DNA from: Chlorops oryzae
Lineage: Eukaryota > Arthropoda > Insecta > Diptera > Chloropidae
Assembly (NCBI GenBank): GCA_020466095.1
Contig: CM035809.1
Coordinates: 3,215,309 to 3,279,308 of the forward strand
Length of the DNA stretch: 64,000 bases
Direction of reading: 5' to 3'
In this document: in pieces, positions 1-11,623 of the stretch
How positions within the stretch are numbered: position 1 is the first letter of the stretch
Layout of the letters: every line of letters starts with the position of its first letter
Translations under genes and position numbers: made by a program
Notes under the pieces: generated by a model
Told to the model about the DNA's origin: nothing
Databases searched by the model: none
What the model saw: only the letters and a program-made list of their open reading frames with translations

Positions 1-220
1 AATATTTGTAAGTAGATGACCCTATAAATTTAAAAAGATTTCTTCTTAAATTTTTTATTTAATTAAAAAATCTTTTACATTTATTGAGGGTCCCTCCCTC
101 CTTCGTTCCCCCTTCTCTTACTTTTGCTTGTTTTTATGGGTATATTATATATTTCTTGTTTATATATTTATTTTCATTTAATATGATATCATATTTATTC
201 TATTTTGAACTGTTCTGTAT

Positions 221-293
221 GGGATTTGAACCTGGGAATTCTCGATTTCTAGTCATGTGCTCACCCGTGACACCATGTTCTCCTAACCGAAAG
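221..293 (-). repeat. tRNA-like SINE head
   Basis: On the minus strand this 73-nt segment has a tRNA-like layout: a B-box-like CAGGTTCAAATCCC near its end and an A-box-like TGGTGTCACGGG upstream. The ends do not pair into an acceptor stem, so I read it as a tRNA-derived SINE head or relic and not as a tRNA gene. Confidence 0.4.
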
Positions 294-421
294 CCAGGGA
301 TTTTATTCATTTATAAAATTTAAGTCAAACAAAATTTTGTTTTTTAGGAATGAGAATTGTTTTGCATATTTTCGTTTGAACTTAAATGAGATATTTCCAT
401 CAGCTCTGGTTTAACTCGACA

Positions 422-480
422 TGGCATATTGGTTAGCGAGCTTGGCTAGCAATTTGAATGGCCCGGGTTTCAATTCTGCC
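422..480 (+). repeat. tRNA-like SINE head
   Basis: Plus-strand segment with A-box-like TGGTTAGCGAG and B-box-like GGGTTTCAATTC at roughly tRNA spacing. No acceptor stem is seen. Probably the pol III promoter part of a tRNA-derived SINE. Confidence 0.4.
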
Positions 481-539
481 GAATCGAAATATTTTTGTTT
501 TGTTTTTAGATAAGAAATTTTATTAATTTTAGTTTTAAG

Positions 540-895
540 AAAACTACTAAGATTAAGAAGAGTTTTTTAAAAATGTTTTTAAGAACACTTGATACAAGGG
601 GACCTATGAAACTTAGTAATATTCCTCTCAATTTATTTGAAGGCTCTAGAACTATATGTATTTTATATGAAGTGTATGAGAAAATAAGATGAAACCTTTT
701 TAAATATTTTTAAGAGGACAACTACTAAAATTAAGAAGAAATCTTTTTAAATATTTTTAAAAAGATATGATACAAGAGACCTAATGAAATTAAGAAGTTT
801 TCTTCTTAATTTATTATGTAGGCTCGAGAATTATATGTATTTTACATGAAAGGTATGAGAAATTAAGAAGAAACCTATTTAAATATTTTTAATAA
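540..895. repeat. Two-copy tandem duplication (~178-bp unit)
   Basis: Bases 540-718 and 719-895 are diverged copies of one unit. Shared landmarks in order are AACTACTAA, GATACAAG.GACCTA, GAAGGCTCTAGAA or GTAGGCTCGAGAA, TATATGTATTTTA and CCTTTTTAAATATTTTTAA. The unit also carries the short word TTAAGAAGAAA several times. No coding potential is seen. Confidence 0.6.
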
Positions 896-2527
896 GATTT
901 TCATATAAAATTTAAACAGATTTCTTTTTAAAAATTACTTCGTTTTCATTCCCTTTCTTACCCCTTGCTCTAAAAATGACTCAAGAAGAAATCTTTTTGA
1001 TTTTATGAGGTCATATTTTTCTGTGTGTATGGGTAAAATTTTCACAAATGAGCCACTTTTGAAACGATTGTCTCAGATTTCAGTGATTGATACGGCATTC
1101 GATAGCCTTGGAGGTAAAAAAAATCCTTTCAAACTTATTTTTTGAAAAAAAAATTTTTTTTTGTCCGTTAGTTTAGCCGTCCAAGTTTCCGGTAATGGTT
1201 TTTTTTTAATGCATAACTCACGAACGGTTTATCGAAACTCAACGTTCATGACAACAAAATTTCGTTAATTAATGTACTTTTCCATATACATTTTATTTTT
1301 AATAAACAATTAATTTTTCCTAAATTTTTCTTTTAAATTCACATTTAAAATTCTCCAAAAAATTCAATATTCATGAAAATTTATAGTTTTTCTTTCGATT
1401 CTTATGTTTAGTTCGAGAATACCAGTAGGGTATGTGTCGAATTTGAAGTCAGTAAGTTTATAAATGCAAAAGTTGGAGCTCCACTTTATATGTATGTAGC
1501 GGGAGTGGGTGGTGGACGTGGCCAATTTTTATAAAACTCGAAACTTTTCTTAATTGGGTAGAAATAAGCAATGACGCAAAATTTCATTACTCTGCGAGCC
1601 CTCCTTCTATTTTTGTCGCGAGAATGTATGCGTTCGTTACACTGTGCGGCGTAGTCCTTCGGACATAATTTAAAATTTATTTTCCTAAGAAAATATTGTT
1701 TGGAGGACAATAAAAAGAGGAGACAAATAATAAAAATATTGCAAAATATTACTCAAGAAGACGTACTAATAACGTACTGAATATTTTCGGCCACTTGAAG
1801 GCTTCTAAGTTCTACAGACAAATCCTTATGAGCATTCAAGCGACTTGAATGGAGAATTGATTGAAATAAATGAGCTCATAAAATATTTTGTACATTTTTT
1901 ATTTCATATATTATTTCATATATATCTAATGGAAAATGTGCTTTATTTCATATATATCTAATGGAAAATGTGTTTTATATGATACCATATCTAAGAAAGC
2001 TAATTCTTCGGAATATCTTCAATAAATCTTCCTATTTTTTCTTCTTGTAATGAATTTCTTTAAAAAAAGTTTTCCTTTACATTGAGGACCCGCTCAATTG
2101 TTATGGTAAATTCGTTAGTCTCCTCATTTCATGGTTTTTATTGAATAAATTGTCATTTCCCTTTCAGGATTATTTATTCTCATTTAAGGTCCTTTTCGTT
2201 GTGAGACCTTCTTGCTGCTGTGATATGCAAACTAATATTCTCTCTTTGATCCTTCTGGTTGTATAAACGAAGAAGTCAAAGCAGAACAGAGGCGTAAACA
2301 GATTTTATGGGGGCTTACCTCCGAACGGGGAATCACAAAGAAGCGCGAAAATTGAAGTTTTTTAGTGTCTTATCCTCTCCCGTAATTATTTTCTGCGTAC
2401 GCACCTCAAGCAGAAGTTAAAATTTCTTTCACGGTCCCAATTTTTCTATTTATTTCGAATAGCAATCTGGGAAATTTGTAGTTTTTGCCGAGCTTTATTG
2501 AAAATGGTTAAGAATCTATACTCTTTG
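896..2527. other. Intergenic, no gene recognised
   Basis: AT-rich DNA without an ORF I would defend. The only structure noticed is a short tandem duplication of about 31 bp at 1911-1975 built on TTTCATATATATCTAATGG. Confidence 0.5.
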
Positions 2528-2551
2528 GCAAAGCTTAGAAAACTTTGGCTT

Positions 2552-2740
2552 TTAAATTGAGATTGCAACAAAATGTTTGAGAGCAAAACCAAACGACACA
2601 TTGGGGAAAATTTCGATATTTCGCTTCAGGACGACATGGACAACTTCCGTTTTAACACTATCAGTGCATAAAAGCCTCTGGTGAACGCTATGAAAGTTTT
2701 TTTTTGTTTGGATTATGCTTGAGTAAAGTGCGAGATACAA
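2552..2740 (-). CDS. Unrecognised 62-codon ORF in the shared downstream flank
   Basis: A small ORF beginning MYLALYSSIIQTKK, with a near-identical partner in the right arm at 35004-35192 (one K/Q difference visible). It lies about 440 bp downstream of the transporter stop codon on the same strand. I recognise no domain. Conservation of the frame may only reflect the recent duplication, since non-coding flanks are equally similar, so a real gene is not shown. Confidence 0.15.
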   Translation of the reverse strand: MYLALYSSIIQTKKNFHSVHQRLLCTDSVKTEVVHVVLKRNIEIFPNVSFGFALKHFVAISI

Positions 2741-3181
2741 TGGCGTAGCAAAATATCTGAACTATATACTTGAATATTTTCTATATTTTTATTGACCATT
2801 CGATGAATGCAGCCGTTGATTCAAACATTGAACTAAACTTTTTGTTCGCTCAAAGGCTTTTATTTTCAAAAGGATTTTAATTTTTATTTCCAGTTGCAGT
2901 GCTCTTGAAGCCACAATCACGAAAAAAGAAATCAAATATGGACACACCCGATTGAATTCTTAATATTAGACAGTTTTTTTATTTCCATTTAAATCAATTT
3001 TCTTAGCTTAAAACCTAAATTTAGTGCACACAAAATCACGATTTCAAAAAAATTCAAATTTAAAATTATGTGTACTTTCAGCCTCAAAGTTAAGCGAAAC
3101 ATTTTAACATTTTAAGCACCGATTCGGGGAGTGAAAAGAATTCTATTCTATTTTATCTATAAATAAGAACTGTCCGTCCAT

Positions 3182-6100
3182 TTAGGTAGCCGTGCCTTTT
3201 TTCGCCGTGGGTAAAAGTAGAGTCATGGCGCATGCACCTGTTGATTGAAAAAGATTAGAAACTATTATTTATTTATTTTCAAAACTTGTGCTCGCTTATT
3301 CCTACACAGAAAGACTTTTGTGCGTAAATACAACCAATTTGTTAATCAATATAACAAATTCGTTGTTAAAACTCAGCCTATCACAGTTTTTGTTACATTC
3401 ATTAAACGATTTGTAATATCAACAACCAAAGGTATTAAAAATCAACCAAATATTTTAAATAAATAAAAGAGGAAAACATGCCTCATCTACATATTCCATA
3501 ATAAAAATTTGAGTCTGCAGTCAGTTTACGGAAGATAATTATACATTATAACATCATGAACATATGTGAGAAAATTTTTGATTATTTTGTCTCTTCTTGT
3601 TTGCAAGTCCATAAAGCTAACGAGAATTTTAGCAAAATATTTATGTGCACTAATACTTTCATTGTTTGATATGATATAACAATCAAACAACGGTTTGTTA
3701 AGTGTTAATATTTTTGGTATTTAAAAATAACAAAATAATCAACCAAATTTTTGTTCAAAATTTAATGTTACGAACTTTTTCCGAATTTCGTGATTTGTTT
3801 GAAATTTTTAATTGGGACAATTAAAAACCGATGAATCGAGTTTAACAAACGCCATTAATTGGAATTTTTCGTAGCCAGTTTTTCTATATCTATCTATTTA
3901 TATCTATTAATTACGATGTGCTAGTTTAAAATAAATATTTTAATTGAGAGCTGAACTAAACGATCCCCCATATCACCCAAGGGGAATCAAACTGTATCAT
4001 TGGTTTTTTAAGCTACACAGCATTTTTTTTTTTTTCTTAATTTTGCGCTCCAGTTTTTGGCTTATATTTATGTATGAATGAGTTTCCTTAAGAGCTCGCA
4101 AGATTTTCTTTCCAAAACACCATTAAGGTAGAATCCCCCATATAGGAGATATTCCTCGCGGCCGAAATAGGGGGAAAACGTTTAGTTGAGGCCTGGTTAA
4201 TTTTAGCTCTATCAGAGTGTAATGAATTAAATACATTAATATGAATAAAACGAAATAAAAATGTTATAATGACCAAACTGGAACTCGAATTTCAAGGCTA
4301 CAAACAGAAACTGTTCCAAGTTAATTATATTTATATTTACTTACAAATAACAATAACTCCCATCATTGCAAACGGAGGTATGCAGCCAATTTTGATAACC
4401 AACGGAAAAATCATATTGCCCGTTAGGGCTCCAAGACGCCCGAACATTAGGCAGCTCGCAACGACAATTGTTCTAAGAAAACGTTTTATTAATCTTATTA
4501 TTTATAGCCAAACTTGTTCAAACTTACCTCAACGAAGTTGGGAAAATGGCTACAACGGTGCCTAAAAGTGAAAGTGTTGACACACTCATGACTGATATAT
4601 ACAATGAAGAAATGATCAAAGTGGTCGTGCCATTAATTGACCAATAGAGGCTGGTAATCAAGCAAGCACATATGAATAGGCCACCAACTACAAAAATAAA
4701 ATTCGACCTTCAAGTATGCTATAGAATGTAACTGAAATTTATACTCACTCATTAAACGCTTCTCGCCTATTGCTCGAGTAATTGGCCCACCAACTCCATA
4801 GCAACATACCGCGACTGTAGCGACTATAATATTGTTAACGTACATATTCACCGAAATTTCCGGACGCTAAAATAAAAAAAATTAAAAACATTTATTGAAA
4901 ACTACTGCGACAACATGCGAAAAACCATGTAAGTTGATTTAAGATAAAAGAAATTAAGAAAAAAGGAGAATTTTATTTCGCTTAAGATAGGAGTTTTAGC
5001 TAAACAAGGAAGCTTATTTACGAAAGTCCTTAATTCATAAGGAAAGAACATGGAAGAACGTTGGAAGATTGTCAAATGAAAAGAGAATTAAATTGCTATC
5101 AACTCGGAGCACGTAAAATTGAAAATCAGCAAACTAATGTCCTTGGAAGACAGTTGAAAATATTTAAAAAGCTGTTGTTGTTTCTTATAACTCAGTTATT
5201 TTGTCCACGTGGTGTTAGTTCCATAGTTCTAGACACATTCCCCTTAAATTCCCCTAAAGTCAAATGTGGCAATTATATATAGTAAATATGGTATACTTAC
5301 GCTTGAGCACCTTTCCTCGAAATTTGAGACCATATTGGCGGTTTTATTAACCGTGTACTCCAGCACATTGCAGAGATTTGCAGTTTCGAGAGACGATGAG
5401 TGCAAGGATTCATATTCACCGAACGAAGCAAAGAGCTGTGGCAACCAGAGCCGAACTGTGTTCAAACTAAAAAAATTAAATCGTATTTATAAAAAAACAA
5501 TATAAAAACGAAGGCTGGCGCATCGAATTTCGTTCCGCTTCAAAAGTAAAACCATGTTCCAAAGATCTTAAAAAATCTTAAAAATCTCTGAAAGCTTCCT
5601 TTAATTCGTTAAAGCTTACCAATAAACAATGTTTTATCACTTTCTCAATCATTCGCTTCCACCCTCACCATAACTTCTTACATCCTCTTCCACGCACCCC
5701 TTGCCACTTCCTCTTTCTCCCTCTATCTCTTCCTCATAGTCTCCTTGTCTCCCTTTCTGCATCTCACCCTCTCTCTCCTCCTTTTCCTCACTTCCTCACT
5801 GCTTCAGTGCCTTTCTCCATCTGACCCAATCTCCTTTCCGGCCAACCGGCCAACAGTGCCAGCCCCACCAAAGTCTATGGGATTGTAAGCAACCTGCCTG
5901 TTAATACCGTACCGGATGAACACCACACAACCCGGATTACTTTGTGCTGTGGTGGTAGCCGTTCACTCTACAAAACGGCTACGCTCGAACAAAAGTATAG
6001 CAAGGCTGTAAATTAGGTCGTGTGCATTACCGCCTACGAAGTGTGTTGCCGTTTATCGCTTCTGTAAGCAGCATTTTGTAGAGCTGTAAAGTATCGTAAC

Positions 6101-6539
6101 TTATCGGCAAAAAGTAACTATTACTGTAGTTAGTAATCAAGACCGTCTCGTTGCTGATGGAAGTATCTCGTTACTGCTACTCTTTTTGCACACATGGCAG
6201 TTGATGGTTGCCAGAGTAGTTAAGTACTTAAAAAATGGGTCCGGAAAACAGTTTGGTGGTAGACTGAGATCAATTGATATTTGATTACTAAATACTGGTT
6301 GAAGATTCATGCGGGAGTTTTAATTATTTTATCAACATTGAGTTATTCAATGAATGAATGAAAAATATTTCAAAAAAAAATAACGAGTAGCTAGTAACGA
6401 GTACTCCGTAACGATTACTTGAAGAAAAATAACGAATACACTCAAGAGGTGCAAATTTTAGCATTTTTACAGTCTAGTATTTTGGCCAATGGGTCTCTTC
6501 CTCTTTTTCCCGGTGGTTAACCTTTTCCTCTCTCTCCCG

Positions 6540-6590
<51 letters not shown>

Positions 6591-8245
6591 TCTCGATCGA
6601 TCGATCACGCTCACTCAAGCGCACCCTCGTTCTCTCTATCTCCCTCACCATCAGCCTCATTCTCTCTATCTCTCTCACCCTCGTTCTCGCTCTCTTTCCG
6701 ATTCTCTCCCTCTCCACCTTCTTCTCTCACTCACCCTTTCTACCTTTCGCTTCATTTCGCTTCCTTTCTCATCAACTCTCACAGTAACTCTCGTGCTGTC
6801 TTCCTCTAGTTTTATATACATAGACTATATGTCATGTATTTTTATGTAGATGCTTAAAACATATACGTTATATTACTTTCCTTTCAAATCTATGGATATA
6901 ACGTTCATACTCTATAAAGTTAATCGGTACCTACGAACTACTTTTATTTTCTGTAGGCCAGCCATTTAGTTTTTTGACCTACCAAATATACTTTGAAAGA
7001 TTTAACAAAAATCATGTCAAGTCAAACCATATCGAACAAGTTGGATGACATACGCCAAGATACATTTTTATTTTTTTGGATGAACTTACGCATAAAAAAT
7101 GGTGTAGTGCATAACGAATGAAAATAATGCATTTCCCAGCAGTGGTTTCCGAAAGAGAGGCTTCATTTGTTGCATGCCATCACTGAACGCTTCAGAAAAA
7201 CTTCTGTGACCTTTTGTTTCTTTTCCAAGTTCCAGGCTTTTGTTCGCAACTTTATTTTCCTCAACAATATAAATAAATTCACTTGCTATGCTATCACGGC
7301 TTGGAGTGTCTTTGATAAGAACTTTGATCTTGAAATGGAACACATGAGACTTGAAATGTGATTATGTATCAAAGAAACTTCTTTCTTACCGGATAAGTAT
7401 CGCTTGGTAGACGTTTATTCCAGGAATATATTTTTTGAAAAGCGGCCAGGGCTTCTTTATACCGACCTTGTGACATTAAAAATATCGGGCTTTCAGGCAA
7501 AAATATTATAAGAATTCCACTAACGAAGCTTGGTAGGCAGCACGCCATTAAAAATATTTGCCATGAATGTACTGATAAAAATGGACGTTTAAATTCTCTG
7601 CAAATCTATGTAAAGAACTTATGGCTTACCATTCAATTTATCAAATAAAACGAAATCCCAATCTCTGGGAAATATTGCCCATGCTAACAGCGGCAGGGCG
7701 ATTGAGGAGAAAGACATCGACATACCAAGGAACATAATTATTTTCGAACGAGTTCTTGAACTATGCATTTCTGTGAAATACGTATACAGAATTGCACTTG
7801 GTCCATTGATCCTGTCAAAATATATGTTTAAGTAGATTATTATTAGGAAAATTAAGAAGAAGAAAAACCAGGCTTACATTATGCCGCCAAAGAACTTGAA
7901 TGCTATCAATGTCTCAACATTCTGACTCAGCAAACTCCCAAAAACGCATATGGAATCCAGAAAATAGCAATAGATTAAAATTTTTCTACGTCCTTGAGTA
8001 TCCGAGAGATAGCCCCAAAAAACTGCTGAAATAATCATACCCCCATAGACTGCAGCATTCAGAACACCCTTGTCTTCAAGACTCAGTTTGAGATCGCACT
8101 CCGCGATGGGAAGAATGTAGGACATTGTGGTTGTTTCAAAGGAATTAGCAAAACATGCGAGCATCGCGACGGCAAGCACATAATAATTGAACGCCCCAAA
8201 TCCGGTTGCCTCCATTGCTTTGTCAAAGTTCGCAGGCTCTTCCAT
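3182..8245 (-). CDS. SV2-like MFS transporter, left copy (nine coding exons)
   Basis: Predicted 12-helix membrane transporter of the sugar transporter/SV2-like MFS branch; the substrate cannot be told. Exons on the minus strand: 8245-7878, 7811-7630, 7571-7390, 7328-7090, 5466-5301, 4866-4749, 4687-4528, 4472-4345, 3237-3182. All introns are GT-AG and the phases join to 532 codons plus TAA. Visible motifs: a first helix near residues 20-36, the loop 2-3 signature G78-x3-D82-x2-GRR (85-87), and PESP at 209-212 followed by a QGRYKEAL helix start, typical of sugar transporters. VRLWLPQLF in exon 5 is typical of the SV2 group around helix 7, followed by a cysteine-containing loop. The start ATG lies just after a possible acceptor (CAAAATCAG), so a non-coding first exon is likely. 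Exon 1 differs from the right copy at residues 12, 31, 35, 57 and 88. The gene appears intact; expression is unknown. Confidence 0.85.
3299..3885. mobile_element. Small insertion in intron 8 of the left copy, rich in AACAAA/TTTGTT words
   Basis: This stretch has no counterpart in the right arm, where the intron passes directly from the shared TCGTAATTAATAGATAT segment (near 33350) to the acceptor at 33419. The left boundary reads TA-CACAGAAAGAC, like the termini of the elements at 19615 and 33604. The interior repeats AACAAATT, AACCAAA, TTTGTTAA and their complements many times. The right terminus is not clear (TTTTTCTATA near 3885). Probably a non-autonomous TIR element. Confidence 0.45.
5467..7089 (-). 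other. Intron 4 of the left SV2-like gene with (CT)n tract
   Basis: A 1.6-kb intron holding a long pyrimidine-rich tract (about 6517-6795; pure CT around 6541-6590, then short GATC repeats). The right copy carries the complementary tract at about 28620-28915 with different CT and GATC repeat numbers. ORFs reading as poly Ser-Leu or Arg-Glu here are artefacts of the microsatellite. Confidence 0.7.
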
Positions 8246-8960
8246 AGCTGATTTTGAAAAATAATAAAATGAGGGGTGGTCTTGGTTTCCGTTTAGACTT
8301 ATGATGGGATTAATGTGCGAAAATCAAGTGGAAAAGATAAGTTCTTTGAAGATACATTACAGAAGCAGGGCCTTTTTGAGGTCTCGACTATAATTCTTCG
8401 TATCTTCTTTATTATCTCTAACATTCTCATCATCTGCCCTGCCTACTGACGCTATTTTATGAAAGGTGATTGTGCTAAACAGCTGTCTGTAGGTAAAATC
8501 AAAATTTTGATAAATTATATAAAGCAGAGTATGGATAATTTCACTCATGACAGAAAGCGAGTTCTTGGAACAATTTTTGTTCTATCGTTAACCTTATTTT
8601 TTATAGTGTTTCTTTTTAAACCAAGCTTCAGCAAGGTCTTGAGCGAAATTCACTTTCTCATTTTGATAAATTGATGTTCATTTTTATGTTTATCGAAAAG
8701 TGATAAGGAATTCATTTTGCTTTTAACAACGTTGTTTTCACATTTAGCTTTTGTAGGACAAGTGGAGAAATAATCAAATAGATTAATCCAGTAGGTAATC
8801 TTAAACGCACACGCAAAGGTAGTAAAAAAACAAAACCCGATCAAAGAAGTCTCAATTGGGCTCGTTGATGTTTTCTAAATCCGAACTTCACATTGCCGTA
8901 TGGTCAGAAAACCTTAAATGTCGAACTCTAGGTGACACTGATCATCTCTGATCATACGTT
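8246..8960 (-). promoter_or_regulatory. Shared upstream flank of the left SV2-like gene
   Basis: About 715 bp upstream of the start ATG are conserved with the right copy (26439-27151). It probably contains the 5' untranslated exon and core promoter, since an acceptor-like CAAAATCAG precedes the ATG. Two small ORFs (8357-8548 and 8650-8844, minus) have partners at 26849-27040 and 26553-26747 with only a few changes; I recognise no domain in them. No TATA box or initiator could be assigned. Confidence 0.4.
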
Positions 8961-9399
8961 ATACGACAATATGTATGGTATATCGCTAGTGGCGATAGAT
9001 GCATTAACGACAAATACGTTTTGCACAATCGCGCAAGAAAAGTATACAAGCACTCACTTAAATTGATTTATTACACAAAACTTTCCAGAGAGACAGGGAA
9101 AAAAAGATTAATGAAATATGGCAAGTAGAAAATTTCATGACAAAAGTGTGAAGTGAAGCGGAAGTTAAAAAGAAGATAGTGAAGATAGAAGGAGAGAGAT
9201 AGTTACGTTGCGTCTCACACTGCAAGACATTGCTGCCTAGTTTAATACTCTTTCGTATCGAGACGTGTATTGCCGCTTGTTGTTGCTTTGTTTTTGCTTT
9301 TCATACATACCCTGTGGACGATTTGGGTAAATTAAGGATCTAGCGCGTAATCCTCGAGTAAAGGAAATAGAACTTGTATACGAATAGAGACACGGACAG
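8961..9399. other. Unique sequence inside the inverted duplication
   Basis: No gene, repeat or regulatory site could be assigned between the end of the left arm and the hAT element. It lies upstream of the left gene, so distal promoter elements are possible but not seen. Confidence 0.4.
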
Positions 9400-11247
9400 C
9401 AGTGGCGGATTAGAGTGTCATGAGGCCCGGGGCTTATATAGGGATGGGGCCCCCTTAAAGGCAGAAAAAATTTATCATGCGTATGTAAATCAAATTTCTG
9501 TTTTTAATTTTTATGTTTATACATTTATTTTTATAAAACTTTCTCTTTATAGTTTTATTTCCAAAGTGAAAAACTTTAACAAATTTAAAAATACTTTTTT
9601 CGTGACTTTGCTTTCGCAAAATCGCTTATCAAGTCATCAAAGTTGATCGATCGAAGTAAATCAACTTCAATAGTCAGCCTCGACAATGCGGATAACCGTT
9701 CGTCTAACATAGTTGATCTGTAGGGGAGAGGTGTGTACCTTGGTCCGGATTTCACATTTTTCAATCTAGAAAATTTTGCAGGATGTTTTCTTTAGTTTTT
9801 CTTTTATATAAGTTCTCTCATATCCTTCCAACATTAAATGACGAGACATTTATTTTTCTCCTCCTTACCAATAAATAGAAAAACTACTTTTACCATACCA
9901 ATCCAAAACGGTTCAAGGTACACCATGCAAGTGTACCATGGTCCTTTGGTATGTGTACCTTGGACCGTATAAAATAAAAGGAGTAAATTCGTAGCAAGTA
10001 TGTAAGAAATTAAAAATACTCGTTTATTTGCATATGTCATATTGTTTAAAACGGAAAGTATTTAAGTCTTCCTTTTTTCTCGGCGCAAAAGTCTTAAGAT
10101 GGATGAATCATTTTCTACGCTTAAATCAGGCTCTATAAATCATCTTGAAATTGAATCTTTTCTTTCGAAACTCTTTTCGGTATGGTTTTTCGTTATCTTT
10201 CGTTATTTTCTAAAGAAAAGAGAGACAATTTTCTAAATTCGATCAAAATAAGAAACAGCAAGCTAATATTCATCTAAAATTTGTACCTTAGACCGGTCCA
10301 AGGTACACTTGTAAGCATCAGTCCGAGGTACACCTTCCTGTTGTTTTAAAAAATATCATCTAAAAATTTATATTTTGGAATCAAATCAAAAGAAGAACTC
10401 ATGCTATGTTTTGAAAATAAGTAAAATTTTTATGATTTATTTGTAGAATTCGAAAATTTCGATTGAGTTGTGCACCAAAGCTTTTGCATTCGCCTTAAAA
10501 AAAAAAAATACTTTTTTGCACAAAAAATTTTTTTTCGCCTTTTTCCACTTGTCTGTATAGCTTGACACTATACAGCAAACTTAAGTCAAATAGCAGCGTG
10601 AGTGGAACATTCCATAGAAGAACATTTGCATGTATATGCATCTCCCCTATATATTTTTAATTCTTTTAAGAACTGAAAATGACCTTTCAGACTCGCAGTT
10701 TGCGATCGGAATCGTTATTAAAATTCTGTATGCGATGCAAACATTTGGGAATACTTCAACCATTTCCCTATCAACTTGCAAAGGGGACAAGATTTGGTCA
10801 TTTTTGCTATCTGATTCTTCGGATCGATTAGAAAAAATACCTTTCGGTTGTAGCTTTAAAGGGATATTAATTGTTTTAATTCTAATTTGAAATCACTTTG
10901 CAAATCATCCGAATATACTTGTATGAGATTTGTGGCTTTGATTTCTAATTCATTAGTCTCTATAAATAACAATTGTTTTTTGAAATAAGGAATAACTGTT
11001 AAACTCAATTTAAGTTCAAGATGAGTTATAAGTACAATACAAATTCTTTTAAAGCACCGTACAATAAGGTAAACAATTTATATATAATTTAATTTTTTAT
11101 TTCATTAATTTTTAGATTTTAAGGCGATTTTACTCGAAAAATTTTTTTTTTAATATTTTGATGATATTTTATTTGGACGCTCGGGGCCCTTTGCCAGTTG
11201 GGGCCCGGGGCTATAGCCCCTGCTAGCCCTACCTTAATCCGGCACTG
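9400..11247. mobile_element. Non-autonomous hAT element (1.85 kb) with perfect TSD
   Basis: The ends are CAGTGGCGGATTA (9400) and its inverted partner TAATCCGGCACTG (ending 11247). The flanks ACGGACAG (9392-9399) and ACGGACAG (11248-11255) are identical, giving the 8-bp target duplication expected of hAT transposons. Subterminal regions at both ends are rich in GGGGCCC and GGGGC blocks. No transposase frame is present, so it would need a helper. The interior holds an array of GTGTACCTTGGACC-like words at 9732-10330. hAT membership rests on the CAG start, the 8-bp TSD and the TIR type. Confidence 0.85.
9732..10335. repeat. Array of GTACCTTGG / CCAAGGTAC words
   Basis: At least six copies of a word near GTGTACCTTGGACCG occur in both orientations: about 9733, 9915, 9931, 9954, 10284, 10296 and 10322. 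They lie inside the hAT element. No family assigned; could be subterminal transposase sites or an inserted smaller element. Confidence 0.5.
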
Positions 11248-11255
11248 ACGGACAG

Positions 11256-11623
11256 TAGAGACTTACTTTGGATGGTAAACAAGGCGTATACAGTTAAATT
11301 TTCTCAAATCAGATTAAATCAGTCACTAGTGCAACTTACTGCAGGGTACATAATCAGGGCATTAATGTTAAAATGGTTAGTTAAATTCTTTGCAGGGGAG
11401 GTTAGAGGCGAGTAAAACTGGGGCATTTAAGAGCAATATTAGACCCTACTCTAGAGTTCTCCAACCTTCTACAGGGTTTGGCGTGTTCAGCTCTCAAATG
11501 GTTTTTTCGACATCGCAACCCTCTAGGCTGACAAAGTCATGCATCGGGAAGCATCTTTACCAAAGGAGTCGGTGCGGCTTCTTTCTCATGCGTATTTTCT
11601 ACGAGGGTGTAGAGAACCAACTT
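11256..11623. other. Intergenic, nothing assigned
   Basis: About 370 bp between the hAT element and the Helitron-like element. An 87-codon ORF (11390-11653) runs into the Helitron end and shows no recognisable domain, so I do not call it. Confidence 0.4.

Larger units (their letters stand above)
2528..8960. repeat. Inverted duplication 1, left arm
   Basis: The reverse complement of this arm matches 26439-35215 through exons, introns, a ~700-bp upstream flank and a ~650-bp downstream flank. Landmarks: CATACGTT at the inner end (8953-8960) pairs with AACGTATG at 26438; CCAAAGTTTTCTAA at the outer end pairs with the sequence near 35200. Homology stops abruptly at both ends. The arm carries one complete transporter gene. 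It has an insertion (about 3290-3890) that the right arm lacks, and it lacks the mariner and other insertions of the right arm. Confidence 0.9.

Noticed and set aside
6489..6809. Ser/Leu-rich and Arg/Glu-rich ORFs
   Set aside because: They are produced by the CT/GA microsatellite in intron 4 of the transporter gene; the same holds for 28578-28969.
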